The notes: a model not told the origin generated them from the letters alone. A stretch of 64,000 nt of DNA from Salegentibacter salegens (GCF_900142975.1 NZ_LT670848.1:2790001-2854000); one strand, 5' to 3'. Shown: positions 42,114-52,623, counted from the stretch's first letter. A program made the numbers and translations.

Positions 42114-43667
42114 TTATTGATATGCAGAGGCACCCCGCAAGTTATCGTGTTCCGGGATGTGTGGTTTATCTTCTTCGAGGTCCTGGTAAAACAGGGAGCT
42201 TTTGTCCAGGTTGTTTTTTAGGATATTTTTAATGCGCAGGTAAGTAACTGCGTCTGCTTGCAAAGCTCTTTTACAGGCATCATCCAATCGCTGGGAGCCA
42301 TAGGATTTATGAAGCTGGATGACCCCCATAGCCCGTTTGTACCCTATTTCCGGATAGTCCACTGCGGTGATTATTTGCTCGATACAGCCCAGCACGTGCT
42401 TGCCATGTATGGCCGCTTTCTTTTTAAAAAATTCAGGGCTCCAATCGCTATAGTATTTATGTGTACTGCTTAAATGATCTTTGTTGGTATTATAACTGCC
42501 TTTTGATGGGTTGCGCTGGTGCAGGGCGATCCGCTGATGATAATAATATACTTCAACCACGGAACTGGTATAATGGATGGTAGTTTCTTTTCCTATGTAA
42601 CGATAGGGGGCGCTATAATAGCTTTTATCTGGGGAGAAGTATACATAGCCTATTTTCTGAACCTTTGCCCTTCGGTACCCTTTCAGTTCATAGACTGTCT
42701 CTGGCAGTGGCTTTAGGTATTCCCGCTCCACAGATTGGAAGAGTTCCCTGCGACTGGCTTCCTTGCGGGAGAACAAAAGATTGTTGTACCGCTCCAGCAA
42801 GCGTTTTATCTCCCGGTTCAGATCTTCCAAAGAGAAGAAGCTCATCTCCCGAAGGGGATAATAGATCCTCTGGTAGGCAAGGTTTACGGCATTCTCCACC
42901 AAAGCTTTATCCTGTGGGGCATAGCCCCGGGCAGGATTGATCACACAGTCGTAATGCCGTGCGAAGTCTTTAAAACTCCTGTTGATGTCAGCCTCATACC
43001 TGCTGGCCCGGGTAACCGCTGATTTTAGGTTGTCTGAGACAATGGCTTTAGGAACGCCTCCATAAAAGTGCAGGGCATTACAGCAACAGGTAATCAGGTC
43101 CTCACGTTTCTGGCTCCTACAGGCTTCCACGTAAGTGTACTGGCTGTTGGGAAGGATGGCTACAAATACTTCTACCGGGACCAGTTCCCCGGTTTCCTTA
43201 TCAATAATTTGGAGCTTTTTGCCGGCATAATCAATAAAGACTTCATTCCCAGGATCGTGTTCAAGTTTCATCGAACCTTTAACCTTGGCATATTTGCGCC
43301 GGTAGTGTTCCATAAACTGGGTATAACCATAAGGATCTTTAGCCTGCGCTACATATTCCTGATAATGGTATAAAAAAGTAAATCCTGGATGATTCCGGGC
43401 CTTGTTGACCCCCTCAAAATATAACATTAGTTCCTCATAGCGAGGGTTGTCAATAGTAGTGTGTGAAGGAAAAAGCTTTTCTAAGCCAGCATTATCAAGG
43501 GCCAATAATTCTTTAAGGGAAGAGCCGCTGGCCTTGAACAGCCGCATATAGGTATTTACCGTATTGCGGGAGATCCCAAGGGTGGCACCTATTTTACGGT
43601 TGCTAAATCCATCGAGATGTAAGGAAATAATTTGTTTTAAGTCCATTGGATCAAGTGTATTGGCCAT
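42114..43667 (-). CDS. istA: IS21-family transposase IstA
   Basis: A 517-aa DDE transposase. The N-terminal helix-turn-helix reads LDGFSNRKIGATLGISRNTV. The catalytic core has DPGNEVFIDYAGKKLQII (first Asp), PKAIVSDNLKSAV (second Asp) and KALVENAVNLAYQRI (Glu). The C-terminal Mu-type domain follows. The gene appears complete, so the element could be active. Confidence 0.95.
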   Translation of the reverse strand: MANTLDPMDLKQIISLHLDGFSNRKIGATLGISRNTVNTYMRLFKASGSSLKELLALDNAGLEKLFPSHTTIDNPRYEELMLYFEGVNKARNHPGFTFLYHYQEYVAQAKDPYGYTQFMEHYRRKYAKVKGSMKLEHDPGNEVFIDYAGKKLQIIDKETGELVPVEVFVAILPNSQYTYVEACRSQKREDLITCCCNALHFYGGVPKAIVSDNLKSAVTRASRYEADINRSFKDFARHYDCVINPARGYAPQDKALVENAVNLAYQRIYYPLREMSFFSLEDLNREIKRLLERYNNLLFSRKEASRRELFQSVEREYLKPLPETVYELKGYRRAKVQKIGYVYFSPDKSYYSAPYRYIGKETTIHYTSSVVEVYYYHQRIALHQRNPSKGSYNTNKDHLSSTHKYYSDWSPEFFKKKAAIHGKHVLGCIEQIITAVDYPEIGYKRAMGVIQLHKSYGSQRLDDACKRALQADAVTYLRIKNILKNNLDKSSLFYQDLEEDKPHIPEHDNLRGASAYQ

Positions 43668-43859
43668 ATCGCTTGTTTTTAAGCGACAAGGTATTATTTA
43701 CTTGATCTTTCAAAGTGGCACAAAACGAACCGAAACAACTGGCACAAAACGAACCGATATAGGCTTAACTTAAAACCAAAAGTGGCACAATTTGAACCGA
43801 AATGCCTGGCACTAACCGACCGAAATCACTGGCACAAATCGATCCGAGATATCCATTTT

Positions 43860-44209
43860 TCGATCCGGTTCTTATTGTGTTGTACCAATTACAGTAAGAG
43901 CTATCATTTGATAGCAAATAACATTTCGAGTACTAAATCCTGAAATAGGGAAATTCACTGAAACTCATGTGAATTTGGAGAATTACGGCAGATTTTAGAA
44001 AATCCTGCTTAAAATTAATCAAGTCTTGTTGATGAACATGAAATATTAGAAAGTAATGACTTTTGAAATAGGAGAGGTTAGTTTCATCCATCCCACACCT
44101 TTTGGTAAAACTTTTTGAAATTATAAACTTTGGTTACAATTTGTACAAAAGTAATAAGTGCCAAGTGCAGTAGAACAATATAAACAAGACATGTTGTAAA
44201 AATTTTCTT
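43860..44209. other. Intergenic stretch between IS21 and the fructan locus
   Basis: About 350 bases without a gene. A small palindrome GCTATCATTTGATAGC lies near 43900. Nothing else stands out. Confidence 0.3.
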
Positions 44210-45103
44210 TTATCCAGGAAACATAAATTCCTGGATATAAGATTTTTTAATTATAGGATTAGCACCATCTTCACCAGCTACAAGAGCTCCTACTGCACAG
44301 GCAAAATCAAGACTGCTCTGGGGGTCTTCATTTTTAAGTAACCCAGCAATTAAACTAGCCAGGAAAGAATCACCTGCACCTACTGTATCTTTTACTTTAG
44401 TTTTAAATCCGCTGTTATAATAGCGTTTTTCGTCTTTTAGTAAAACAGCACCATGTCGACCTTTGGTTACACAAATAGTTCTGGTATTGGTTTGTTCAGA
44501 TACAAAATGCAGGTTTTGCTCCAGCGAATTGTGTTTAGACCCCATCATTTCAGCAATTTCAAAAAGTTCGTCATCATTAAATTTGATGAAATCTGCCTTT
44601 TGCATGAGTTTTATTAGTAAGTCTTTTTCATAATGTGGTGATCGTAAATTGATGTCGAAAACCTTATACGGGGCAATTTCCAGTAACTTAAAGAGACTGT
44701 TTCGAGATATATTATCACGGCAAACCAGGCTGCCAAAAATGAAAGCATCGCTTTCTAAAACGACGGATCCCATGGTGCCGGCGATTTCAATTTTATCCCA
44801 GGCTGCTGGATGAGCAATTTCGTAAGTAGCCGAACCACCGACAGAGAGGCTTACATTTACTACACCAGTGGGATATTCATTTTGTACAGTAATGTTTTCT
44901 GTTGAAATACTCCTTTTCTGAAGGTAGGTTTTAATTTTTTTTCCTTTTTGGTCATTCCCAATACTGCTAATCATTCCGGTGGAAATTCCTAGGCTGGAAA
45001 GCCGGGAAGCAACATTCAACGGAGCACCGCCAATTTTTTTCTCATCAGGAAAGATATCCCATAGAACTTCTCCATAGCATACTGCTTTTAAACTTTTAGA
45101 CAT
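44210..45103 (-). CDS. Fructokinase, PfkB family
   Basis: A 297-aa ribokinase-like sugar kinase. The substrate motif is KIGGAPLNVASRLSSLG near residue 22, and the catalytic motif is DTVGAGDSFLASLIAG (base Asp about 244). It phosphorylates fructose released in the fructan locus, giving fructose 6-phosphate in the cytoplasm. It is the last gene of the minus-strand operon. Fructose as substrate is inferred from the GH32, SusCD and transporter neighbours; the family is certain. Confidence 0.9.
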   Translation of the reverse strand: MSKSLKAVCYGEVLWDIFPDEKKIGGAPLNVASRLSSLGISTGMISSIGNDQKGKKIKTYLQKRSISTENITVQNEYPTGVVNVSLSVGGSATYEIAHPAAWDKIEIAGTMGSVVLESDAFIFGSLVCRDNISRNSLFKLLEIAPYKVFDINLRSPHYEKDLLIKLMQKADFIKFNDDELFEIAEMMGSKHNSLEQNLHFVSEQTNTRTICVTKGRHGAVLLKDEKRYYNSGFKTKVKDTVGAGDSFLASLIAGLLKNEDPQSSLDFACAVGALVAGEDGANPIIKKSYIQEFMFPG

Positions 45104-45262
45104 ACAAAACTATTTATTATTGTTCTAAAATTTTATTCGCTAAATATTCCCAAACAGATATAGAATTATGAATATTCCTATCTTCTAGGCTGTAAGTCAT
45201 TTTTTACTCTTTAAAACAAGGGTAGAGAAATACTTACATTAACTTCTATTAGCAATAATTAT

Positions 45263-45982
45263 TTACTCCTCATTTGTATTATATATGTTCTTCATCTGCC
45301 ATGCATCTAAGGAAATCAATTCTGCCTCTTTCCCTCTAGAGCTGAGAGAAACTCCTAAACTATCATCTCTACCAGGATACACCCGCATAGCCACTACCTG
45401 TTTTCCATTCACAAAAACTTCAACTACACTTTTATCGATAAAAACTCTTAACTTCACATTCTCTCCGGGTTCTAGGAGAAATGGTGCGGTTTCGGGAGCA
45501 CGTACTTTTACATCGGGCAGAATAGAAGAATAGGAGGATTCGATAGAGATTAAACTTTCCCTGGTGCCACGGCCTTTTCCTTCATTCTCCTCTCCTGTAA
45601 CCAACGGGAGTAAATCTTCAGGCATTCTGGCAGTTCCAGGTTTGGATGCATAGTTCAAGCCGTCTGAAAACCCTTTCTCTTTATAGATAATTATTCGGGT
45701 ATATTCCTCCCTGTTTGGAGACCTAAGCACATCAAGTTCAATTAAATTGGAGTCCTTTGGATCAATTTCTGCAGAAATTTCCATAGCATTCCCCTGAATA
45801 TTTTCCAAAACCAGCTCTTCATTTGCAGGAATTGTAGTTCTTCCTATATGTTGTCCATCATAATGCAGAGAGGATAAGTCTCCTGCAGGCTCCTGGCCAG
45901 TTTGAGCCTCACCGCTATTAAAAGTGAGGCATAAAATGGAGATAAAGAATAGCAGTTTATAAAGTATATTATAATTTTTCAT
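45263..45982 (-). CDS. Secreted stand-alone GH32 C-terminal beta-sandwich protein
   Basis: A 239-aa exported protein. A signal peptide ending near SGEAQ is followed only by the GH32 C-terminal beta-sandwich, with NLIELDVLRSPNREEYTRII, VKLRVFIDKSVVEVFVNGKQ, GRDDSLGVSLSSRGKEAELI and LDAWQMKNIY. The five-bladed catalytic propeller (WMNDPNG, RDP, EC motifs) is absent. It cannot be a hydrolase by itself. It may be a fructan-binding module or the remainder of an internally deleted GH32. It lies in the fructan operon between SusD and fructokinase. Confidence 0.82.
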   Translation of the reverse strand: MKNYNILYKLLFFISILCLTFNSGEAQTGQEPAGDLSSLHYDGQHIGRTTIPANEELVLENIQGNAMEISAEIDPKDSNLIELDVLRSPNREEYTRIIIYKEKGFSDGLNYASKPGTARMPEDLLPLVTGEENEGKGRGTRESLISIESSYSSILPDVKVRAPETAPFLLEPGENVKLRVFIDKSVVEVFVNGKQVVAMRVYPGRDDSLGVSLSSRGKEAELISLDAWQMKNIYNTNEE

Positions 45983-46142
45983 CTGGTATAAATTTTATAA
46001 TTCTATTAATTTAACGGGCTTTTTTATCGCCACGGATAGTGTGTTTATAAAGCCCGAAAAATTAACCTGCCTTTTTCGTTCTTGAGCCTAATATCTCTCA
46101 AGAATTAAGCTAACTCTATGTAAATTCTTCCTTTATCTAATA

Positions 46143-47855
46143 CTAATAACCTGGATTTTGTTCATAAAGTCCTCCAGTAAAATCTATTTCACGTTGCGGA
46201 ATTGGAAAATATTCATCTCTTCCTGCAGTAAAATGAGCTGTTGAAAGGTAATCTCGTTCATCTTTTTCCTCTTCCAAATATGCATTAAGAACTTCTTCAG
46301 CTTCTCCCCATCTCACTAGATCGAAGAAACGCCATCCTTCCATTCCGAATTCAACTCTTCTTTCAAATTTCAATGCTTTTAAAGCTATCTCCTTGGATGG
46401 GAAGGATTCGTAGGTATCGATATTGTAGATGTTAAGCGCTCCTGCCTGTAAAGGTCGGGTTGTACTAGCTGCCGCTCTTTCTCTAACTTCGTTAATTAAA
46501 GGTAATGCTTCGTCTAACCTATCTAATTGGATAAGAGCCTCTGCCTTAAATAATAGTACATCTGCATACCTTATAAATCTGTAGTTTACCGAAGTTGCAA
46601 TAAACGGTCCTTCTTTTTTCCAACAAGAACAATCTGGAGCTTGCTGTTCTTTCATATTACTATATACTCCATATACACCTGGATCTCTTGCCCAACTTGT
46701 TTGATATATCATATCACCGCTTTCATCTACAGTATTTCTATACTTAAATGGTCTTCCGGGAAACCCTACTGTGTGATCAAACCTAGGATCTATACTTCCA
46801 TAGTTTTCCACACTTGTCATATCAGAATCATTAAACGTATCGAATAATGGTAAACCACTATTATCGGTTTTAAAAGCATTTACCATATTTTGACTAGCTT
46901 GATGAAACCCACAACATCCATACAGAGCATTCCCCGTTGGAGAATTTAAACCTGTAGCGTAACTTCCTCTTCCAATATCAGTTCCATCGTCAAGTGAAAA
47001 CTGAACTGCCCAAATAGACTCCGAACCATTTTCATAACCTGGTAAAAAATTATTAGCAAAATCGGGTTCCAAACTACCGGTTACTTCATTAGCATAATTT
47101 ATTACTTCCTGAAGTTTCTCCTCGTTTATATTTATAACCTGATGCTGATCATCTTGCTCATAAGCCTGGTATAATCTTAATTTAGCCAAATAAGCTGCAG
47201 CTGCATTTCTATTTGCCCGCCCGGCTTGATCTGGTGTTTGCGGTAAATTATTAAAAGCAAAAAGAAAGTCATCAGCTATAATATCCCACAATTCATTATT
47301 AGGAATGGTATTAGGAGTTTCCAAAATCTCCTCATCGCTCAAATCTTCAGATATAAAGGGTATATTTTTAAACAATAATTTTAGCATAAAATGTGAATGC
47401 CCTCTAAGAAATCTAAGTTCAGCTATTCTTTGTTGCTTTTCAGAATATTCTTCCTCTGGGATTTCATTTATTGTTCTTAGAGCTACATTTGCTCTTGAAA
47501 TAGCTTTATAGTAAAGACTCCAAGTCGTAGGCGTACCCTCTTCTCCCGCATCCGGAATGGTTAATGTGTAATTTTCGTATCTATCAAAAGCTCCAACGTC
47601 TCCACGACCTCCGCCTCCTTTATAAGCATCGTCAGACCTAACACTTCCATATACCCACATATTAGTTATTGGACCAGCAATATTATCATTACCTATAGCA
47701 GCATAGGCCGCGACTACAAGTCCTTCTGCATTTTCGGCAGTAGTAACATTTTCTGAAGATACAACTCCAGTTGGTTCAACTTCCAGAAAATCCTCGCTAC
47801 ACGAACTTATTGCGAAAATTAAAAAAATTGAGAATGTGATTTTATATAGTTTCAT
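46143..47855 (-). CDS. SusD/RagB-family lipoprotein (fructan locus)
   Basis: A 570-aa lipoprotein with lipobox FAISSCSEDFL. SusD features include ELRFLRGHSHFMLKLLFKNI, YADVLLFKAEALIQLDRLDE, RRVEFGMEGWRFFDLVRWGE and FPIPQREIDFTGG. It binds fructan at the surface and caps the SusC encoded 10 bases upstream. Confidence 0.96.
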   Translation of the reverse strand: MKLYKITFSIFLIFAISSCSEDFLEVEPTGVVSSENVTTAENAEGLVVAAYAAIGNDNIAGPITNMWVYGSVRSDDAYKGGGGRGDVGAFDRYENYTLTIPDAGEEGTPTTWSLYYKAISRANVALRTINEIPEEEYSEKQQRIAELRFLRGHSHFMLKLLFKNIPFISEDLSDEEILETPNTIPNNELWDIIADDFLFAFNNLPQTPDQAGRANRNAAAAYLAKLRLYQAYEQDDQHQVININEEKLQEVINYANEVTGSLEPDFANNFLPGYENGSESIWAVQFSLDDGTDIGRGSYATGLNSPTGNALYGCCGFHQASQNMVNAFKTDNSGLPLFDTFNDSDMTSVENYGSIDPRFDHTVGFPGRPFKYRNTVDESGDMIYQTSWARDPGVYGVYSNMKEQQAPDCSCWKKEGPFIATSVNYRFIRYADVLLFKAEALIQLDRLDEALPLINEVRERAAASTTRPLQAGALNIYNIDTYESFPSKEIALKALKFERRVEFGMEGWRFFDLVRWGEAEEVLNAYLEEEKDERDYLSTAHFTAGRDEYFPIPQREIDFTGGLYEQNPGY

Positions 47856-47865
47856 AATTTATATT

Positions 47866-50800
47866 TTAAAAATTTAGATTTAAACCTATTGAATAAACGG
47901 TTGGGTTAGGAATCAAATCAATATTAGTACGTTCAGGATCAGAGCCTATATAACCAGAAGGAGTAAACCACAATAGGTTTTCACCTTGAGCATAAACCCT
48001 TAAATTGGACATCCCCGCCCAATTTTCAATCAATTCACTAGGTAGTGAATAACCTAATTGGAGATTTCTAATCTTGAAATATGAATTGTCTCTAAAGATA
48101 TAATCAGAGGTTTCTGTGAAATTATTTACTAAACTTAAAGAAGGTATTTCGGTATTAGTATTAGTCGGTGTCCAGGCATTTAATGTACCAGGTCCAGCAT
48201 TTTCACGACCAGGAACGAAATTATTGTAGAAAATATAAGGATCTACTCCTATTCTTCCAGCTACTCCCGATCCAAATACGGAGAAATCGAAATTTTTATA
48301 TCCTAAATCAATTCTCACCCCATATTCTAAACTAGGGAGAGTTGTTCCCAACCAGTCTCTATCATCAGAATTTATTACACCGTCTCCATTTATATCCACT
48401 ATTTTAATTCCTCCTGGTCTTGAATTCCCAATTTGGGCCCCACCAGTTGGATGGGCATCAGCTTCTTCCTGACTTTGGAATAGACCGTCTGTACGATAAC
48501 CAAAAATTGAAAATTGAGACTGACCAATTATTGAGTTCTGAGCCGTACCAGGATAAGAAGTCCGGGCTTCTTCTGGAAGACTAGTAATTTCATCTTTAAA
48601 AGCTCCAAAGTTGGTAGATACTGAGTATGTAAAATCATTTTCTGAACTATTTGAATATGCCAAAGACAATTCCCATCCATTGGTTCTTGTAGTTGCTCCA
48701 TTAATCCACTTTAAGCGTCCCTCTCCCACAGCAGATGCAATTGGGGGCTGAATTAATATTCCTTCAGTTTCTCTGCTAAAAAAATCAAATGTTCCGGCTA
48801 ACTTGTTATTAAAGAAGCCAAAATCAAGTCCTACGTTTATTTCTTTTGTTTCTTCCCATTTTAAATCGGGGTTGCCTGCTTGAACAGAAACAAAACCAGC
48901 TGGTAAATTCCCGCTACTGTTGCCTTCCAGGTCATAAGCAGTACCTATATTATGCCATTCACTAAATAACGCAGGAGCATATCTATGTTGGTTAGGGCCA
49001 TATCGAGCCTCATAAAGACCAAAACGGGCGAAATCACCAATAAATTGATTCCCCACAACACCATATCCAGCTCTCAGCTTTAAATTGGAAATCTTTTCAT
49101 TTTCTCTTAAAAATGCTTCATTATTTATTCTCCATCCTAATGTAAATGCAGGAAATAAAGCATATCTATTGTTAGCTCCGAATTTTGAGGAACCATCTCT
49201 TCTTAAAGTAAAAGATGCAAGATACTTGTCAGAAAAACCATAGTTAATTTTTCCAAATTGAGAAAATAGGGCATCGCCAGAAACTGTACCTGAACTCCTT
49301 CTTTGACCTGTTGCTGAGGAGAGAACAAAATATGAATCGGTTTCAACTGCGAAATCTTGTGCTGAAGCAGAAACTGTTTCTAAATTATTATCGATACTTT
49401 CAGTCCCCAATAGAAATTCAAATTTATGTTTATCAAGATCAAGTTGATAATTCAGGGTGTTAGAAAAAATTAAACTGGTGAAGCTTTCGTTCACTTCAGT
49501 TAACCTATTAATATTCCTCGTTATAAATCCATTGGAAACCCGTGGCTCTACATCTCTAATCCCTGTTTGAGAATGGTCTATTCCTAGACTAGTTCTAAAA
49601 GTCAAATTCTCAAGAAGATCAATTTCTGCATAGACATTTCCAAAAATTGTAGTTCTATCAGTATTATCCCATCTATTTATATATTGCATATATAAAGGAT
49701 TATTTCTGTCAGAATATCCAGAACCCAGTGGCCCGGCATAATCTCCCGAAGCTGTGAAAACAGGAATAGTTGGCGCTAAATTAACACCTAAACTTGGTGT
49801 TGGTCCTCCCCCTAAATCTGTAGAGGCTAATGTTTCTTTTGAAGTATAGAATTGAGAATTTACTCCTAATTTCACTTTATCATTAAATAATTTCACGTTG
49901 GAATTTAGTTTTGCAGAATACCTTTCGTATCCAGTATATTTTAAAATTCCTGAGTTTTCTAAATATCCAAGATTGATAAGTGCAAAAGCTTTATCAGAAC
50001 CTCCCGAGACAGTCAGATCATTATTCACCACATAACCTGTTTCATAAAGATTATCCTGCCAGTCAGTATTGCCTGCGGGTACATCGGTATTTCCACCTAC
50101 AAAAGGTTGTATCGTAATATTATTTAATTCCGGATTATTAAAATTTTCATTCCAGTCGAAATCATAAATTTCACCATAGCCAGCATTAGGATCTGAACCA
50201 TCGTTAACGGAAGCTTCCCATAAGACGCGCCCTCTTTCTTGAGAACTAAGCATATCATATCTTTGTTGCTTTTCTGAAAGGACTGAAAAATTACTATTTA
50301 AAGAAATACTAAGCTCTTCTCCACGCATTGAATCGGTGGTGGTAACTATAATTACTCCGTTTGAAGCCCTTGAACCATAAATAGAGGAAGCAGAGGCATC
50401 TTTTAAAACTTGAACCGATCTAATCGTACTAGGGTTTATACTTGAAAATACTTCCTGTCTCACTGTTGGTACTCCATCTATAACGTAAAGTGGCTCATTA
50501 TTCCCCAGAGTATTAACTCCTCTTATTAATATCCTGTTGCTTGAGCCCGTAGGGTTACCTGATTTTTCGACAAAAAGACCTGGTACTCTTCCCTGCATTG
50601 CCTGAATTGGACTACCAGAACTCATACTTGCTTCTCTGATTGGTTCCATTTCTATTACACTCACTGCTCCAGTTAGATCTACAGCTCTTTGACTAGAATA
50701 GCCTGTTACCACAACTTCACTTAGAGCTGCAGCATCCTCTTCTAATATTACATTGATTTCTGATTGTCCATCAACATTTAATTCCTGTTGAGTAAAACCA

Positions 50801-51018
50801 AGAAAACTAAAAGTTAATACTGCATCTGTGGGGACATTGGAAAGAATGTAATTCCCATCGAAATCAGTAACTGTTCCATTGGATGTACCTTTAACAATAA
50901 TATTAACTCCTGGTAAAGGCATGTTGCCATCTGTGACCGTGCCAGATACTTCTATTTCCTGAGTCCAGGAAATCAAAGGAAAACAGAATAGAAAATAAAA
51001 TAATAGTTTAAATTTCAT
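47866..51018 (-). CDS. SusC-type TonB-dependent transporter (fructan locus)
   Basis: A 1050-aa outer-membrane importer. A signal peptide (MKFKLLFYFLFCFPLISWTQ) leads into a carboxypeptidase-like domain (EVSGTVTDGNMPLPGVNIIV) and the plug (VVVTGYSSQRAVDLTGAVS, IRGVNTLGNNEPLYVIDGVP, DASASSIYGSRASNGVIIV). A complete barrel follows. It starts 1 base after the GH32 stop and is followed by SusD, so all three are co-transcribed. The substrate is inferred as fructan oligosaccharide. Confidence 0.96.
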   Translation of the reverse strand: MKFKLLFYFLFCFPLISWTQEIEVSGTVTDGNMPLPGVNIIVKGTSNGTVTDFDGNYILSNVPTDAVLTFSFLGFTQQELNVDGQSEINVILEEDAAALSEVVVTGYSSQRAVDLTGAVSVIEMEPIREASMSSGSPIQAMQGRVPGLFVEKSGNPTGSSNRILIRGVNTLGNNEPLYVIDGVPTVRQEVFSSINPSTIRSVQVLKDASASSIYGSRASNGVIIVTTTDSMRGEELSISLNSNFSVLSEKQQRYDMLSSQERGRVLWEASVNDGSDPNAGYGEIYDFDWNENFNNPELNNITIQPFVGGNTDVPAGNTDWQDNLYETGYVVNNDLTVSGGSDKAFALINLGYLENSGILKYTGYERYSAKLNSNVKLFNDKVKLGVNSQFYTSKETLASTDLGGGPTPSLGVNLAPTIPVFTASGDYAGPLGSGYSDRNNPLYMQYINRWDNTDRTTIFGNVYAEIDLLENLTFRTSLGIDHSQTGIRDVEPRVSNGFITRNINRLTEVNESFTSLIFSNTLNYQLDLDKHKFEFLLGTESIDNNLETVSASAQDFAVETDSYFVLSSATGQRRSSGTVSGDALFSQFGKINYGFSDKYLASFTLRRDGSSKFGANNRYALFPAFTLGWRINNEAFLRENEKISNLKLRAGYGVVGNQFIGDFARFGLYEARYGPNQHRYAPALFSEWHNIGTAYDLEGNSSGNLPAGFVSVQAGNPDLKWEETKEINVGLDFGFFNNKLAGTFDFFSRETEGILIQPPIASAVGEGRLKWINGATTRTNGWELSLAYSNSSENDFTYSVSTNFGAFKDEITSLPEEARTSYPGTAQNSIIGQSQFSIFGYRTDGLFQSQEEADAHPTGGAQIGNSRPGGIKIVDINGDGVINSDDRDWLGTTLPSLEYGVRIDLGYKNFDFSVFGSGVAGRIGVDPYIFYNNFVPGRENAGPGTLNAWTPTNTNTEIPSLSLVNNFTETSDYIFRDNSYFKIRNLQLGYSLPSELIENWAGMSNLRVYAQGENLLWFTPSGYIGSDPERTNIDLIPNPTVYSIGLNLNF

Positions 51019-51019
51019 A

Positions 51020-52612
51020 TTAATTGAGTTTTACTTGTTTAATATTTAGATTCTTTAAATTGAAATCATTGCCTTCGGCACTAAACCTTTCAATAGACTG
51101 TTTTGGAAAGAAAATTTCAGTCATTACCGTTTTCCCGTTATCAAAGAATAGCTCTATAGACATATTATCTACCACAGCCTTTACTTTTAGATTTGAAGCT
51201 TTTGAAAGCCGGGGTGCTTTTGAAATTTTATCACCAAAATTCTCATTGAAACCTGTAAGTCCAGCTTGGCTGCGATCTATATAGAATTCTTCTGAATTAT
51301 GATCGTAACCAAATTTTAAAACGTCATCTCCCTCGCTAGAAAGGCTGAAATGATATTCCTGCTCTTTTAAATTTTCTATTTCAAATGAAATAACAGCTTG
51401 GGAAATATCTATGTCTTCTGAGTTTGCAATTCGAGTTTCTCCATTAATGTTAGTCGTATTTTTAGTAAACTCTTTTCCTGTATATTTTTGTAGTTCAGCC
51501 ACAGGGGTGGAAATCATTCGATAAGTCTCTCCTGATTTAGTTAACTTTAATTCCCGGGCTATTGTCATTGCACTTCGCCAGGTTTCTGTGGGAACTTCAT
51601 TGGCATATTGCCAGTTAGACATCCAGCCCATAAATAAATGTCGCCCATCTTCCTCAGGAATATTAGCCCAGGTAACCCCGGCATAATTATCTTTTCCGAA
51701 ATCCAACCAGTAATGGTGATCTTCACCTAAATCCTGCATAGATTCGTCTAAAGTGAATGTCTTACCATCAAAATCACCTACAAAATATTGAGTCCCGGAA
51801 CCACCATTATAACCTCCCGGGTTTAAGCTTTGTATCAACACCCATTTTTTCTCGTCAGATCCTTGCACCTTCATTTGTATAAAGTCGGGACATTCCCAAA
51901 CTCCGCCGTGGGCTCCTATCCCACGACCAAATTCAGAGGCTAAGTTCCAATCTTTTAGATTTTGAGAAATATAAAACATAGTTTGATCATCGGCAGACAG
52001 TACCATAACCCATTGATCATGTACTTCATCACGGGTTATTTTTGGATCACGAAAATCACGAATTCCAGGGTTTTGAATTACAGGATTCCCTTCATATTTA
52101 GTAAAAGTCTTTCCTTCATCCAGACTATATGCAATGGCCTGGGTTTGGTAATCTTCACGGCCATCTTCTTCACCTTTGGGATCGTGATAGGTAAACATCG
52201 CAATTACTGGCGCGGTTTCTCCATCTCCAAAACCCGAAGTATTTTCAATATCTACTACAGCGCTTCCAGAGAAAATATAACCTTGCTCATCAGGTTCCAG
52301 AGCTATTGGCTGCTCTTCCCAATCAATCATATCTGTACTGATTGCGTGTCCCCAATGCATAGGTCCCCAGGTATTTCCTTCGGGATAATACTGAAAGAAT
52401 AAATGGTAAGTCCCATTGTGATAAAACATCCCATTCGGGTCGTTCATCCAGTTTTCATTTGGTGTAAAATGAAAAGCGGGCCTAAAATCGGTATCGCTCT
52501 GAACTGCAATATCAGCTGTTTTCTCTGAAGCCTCTTTATTGTTATCCTTACAGGAAAATAGCAGCATTGTGCTAAGAAGACATGAAGAAAGAAATATAAA
52601 TTTATTTTTCAT
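51020..52612 (-). CDS. GH32 fructanase (levanase/inulinase type) lipoprotein
   Basis: A 530-aa lipoprotein with lipobox MLLFSCKDN (Cys21). The GH32 catalytic propeller shows the nucleophile in ENWMNDPNGMFY (Asp58), the transition-state Asp in RDFRDPKIT (about 191) and the acid/base Glu in GVWECPDFIQ (about 243). The C-terminal beta-sandwich runs from about 380. Length is normal. It would release fructose from levan or inulin at the cell surface. It begins the SusC-SusD segment of the operon, 11 bases after the transporter gene stop. Confidence 0.95.
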   Translation of the reverse strand: MKNKFIFLSSCLLSTMLLFSCKDNNKEASEKTADIAVQSDTDFRPAFHFTPNENWMNDPNGMFYHNGTYHLFFQYYPEGNTWGPMHWGHAISTDMIDWEEQPIALEPDEQGYIFSGSAVVDIENTSGFGDGETAPVIAMFTYHDPKGEEDGREDYQTQAIAYSLDEGKTFTKYEGNPVIQNPGIRDFRDPKITRDEVHDQWVMVLSADDQTMFYISQNLKDWNLASEFGRGIGAHGGVWECPDFIQMKVQGSDEKKWVLIQSLNPGGYNGGSGTQYFVGDFDGKTFTLDESMQDLGEDHHYWLDFGKDNYAGVTWANIPEEDGRHLFMGWMSNWQYANEVPTETWRSAMTIARELKLTKSGETYRMISTPVAELQKYTGKEFTKNTTNINGETRIANSEDIDISQAVISFEIENLKEQEYHFSLSSEGDDVLKFGYDHNSEEFYIDRSQAGLTGFNENFGDKISKAPRLSKASNLKVKAVVDNMSIELFFDNGKTVMTEIFFPKQSIERFSAEGNDFNLKNLNIKQVKLN

Positions 52613-52623
52613 AATAGATTATT

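Larger units (their letters stand above)
41268..43850 (-). mobile_element. IS21-family insertion sequence
   Basis: The element contains istA and istB on the minus strand. Both ends carry several outward-facing repeats of the form TGGCAC-n7/8-CCGAAA. Two are at the left (about 41268-41317), five at the right (about 43713-43850: TGGCACAAAACGAACCGAAA and variants). Multiple terminal repeats of this kind are IstA binding sites, typical of IS21. The exact outer ends and target duplication could not be fixed by eye. Confidence 0.85.

Noticed and set aside
51962..52402. 146-codon plus-strand frame
   Set aside because: Antisense to the GH32 catalytic domain.
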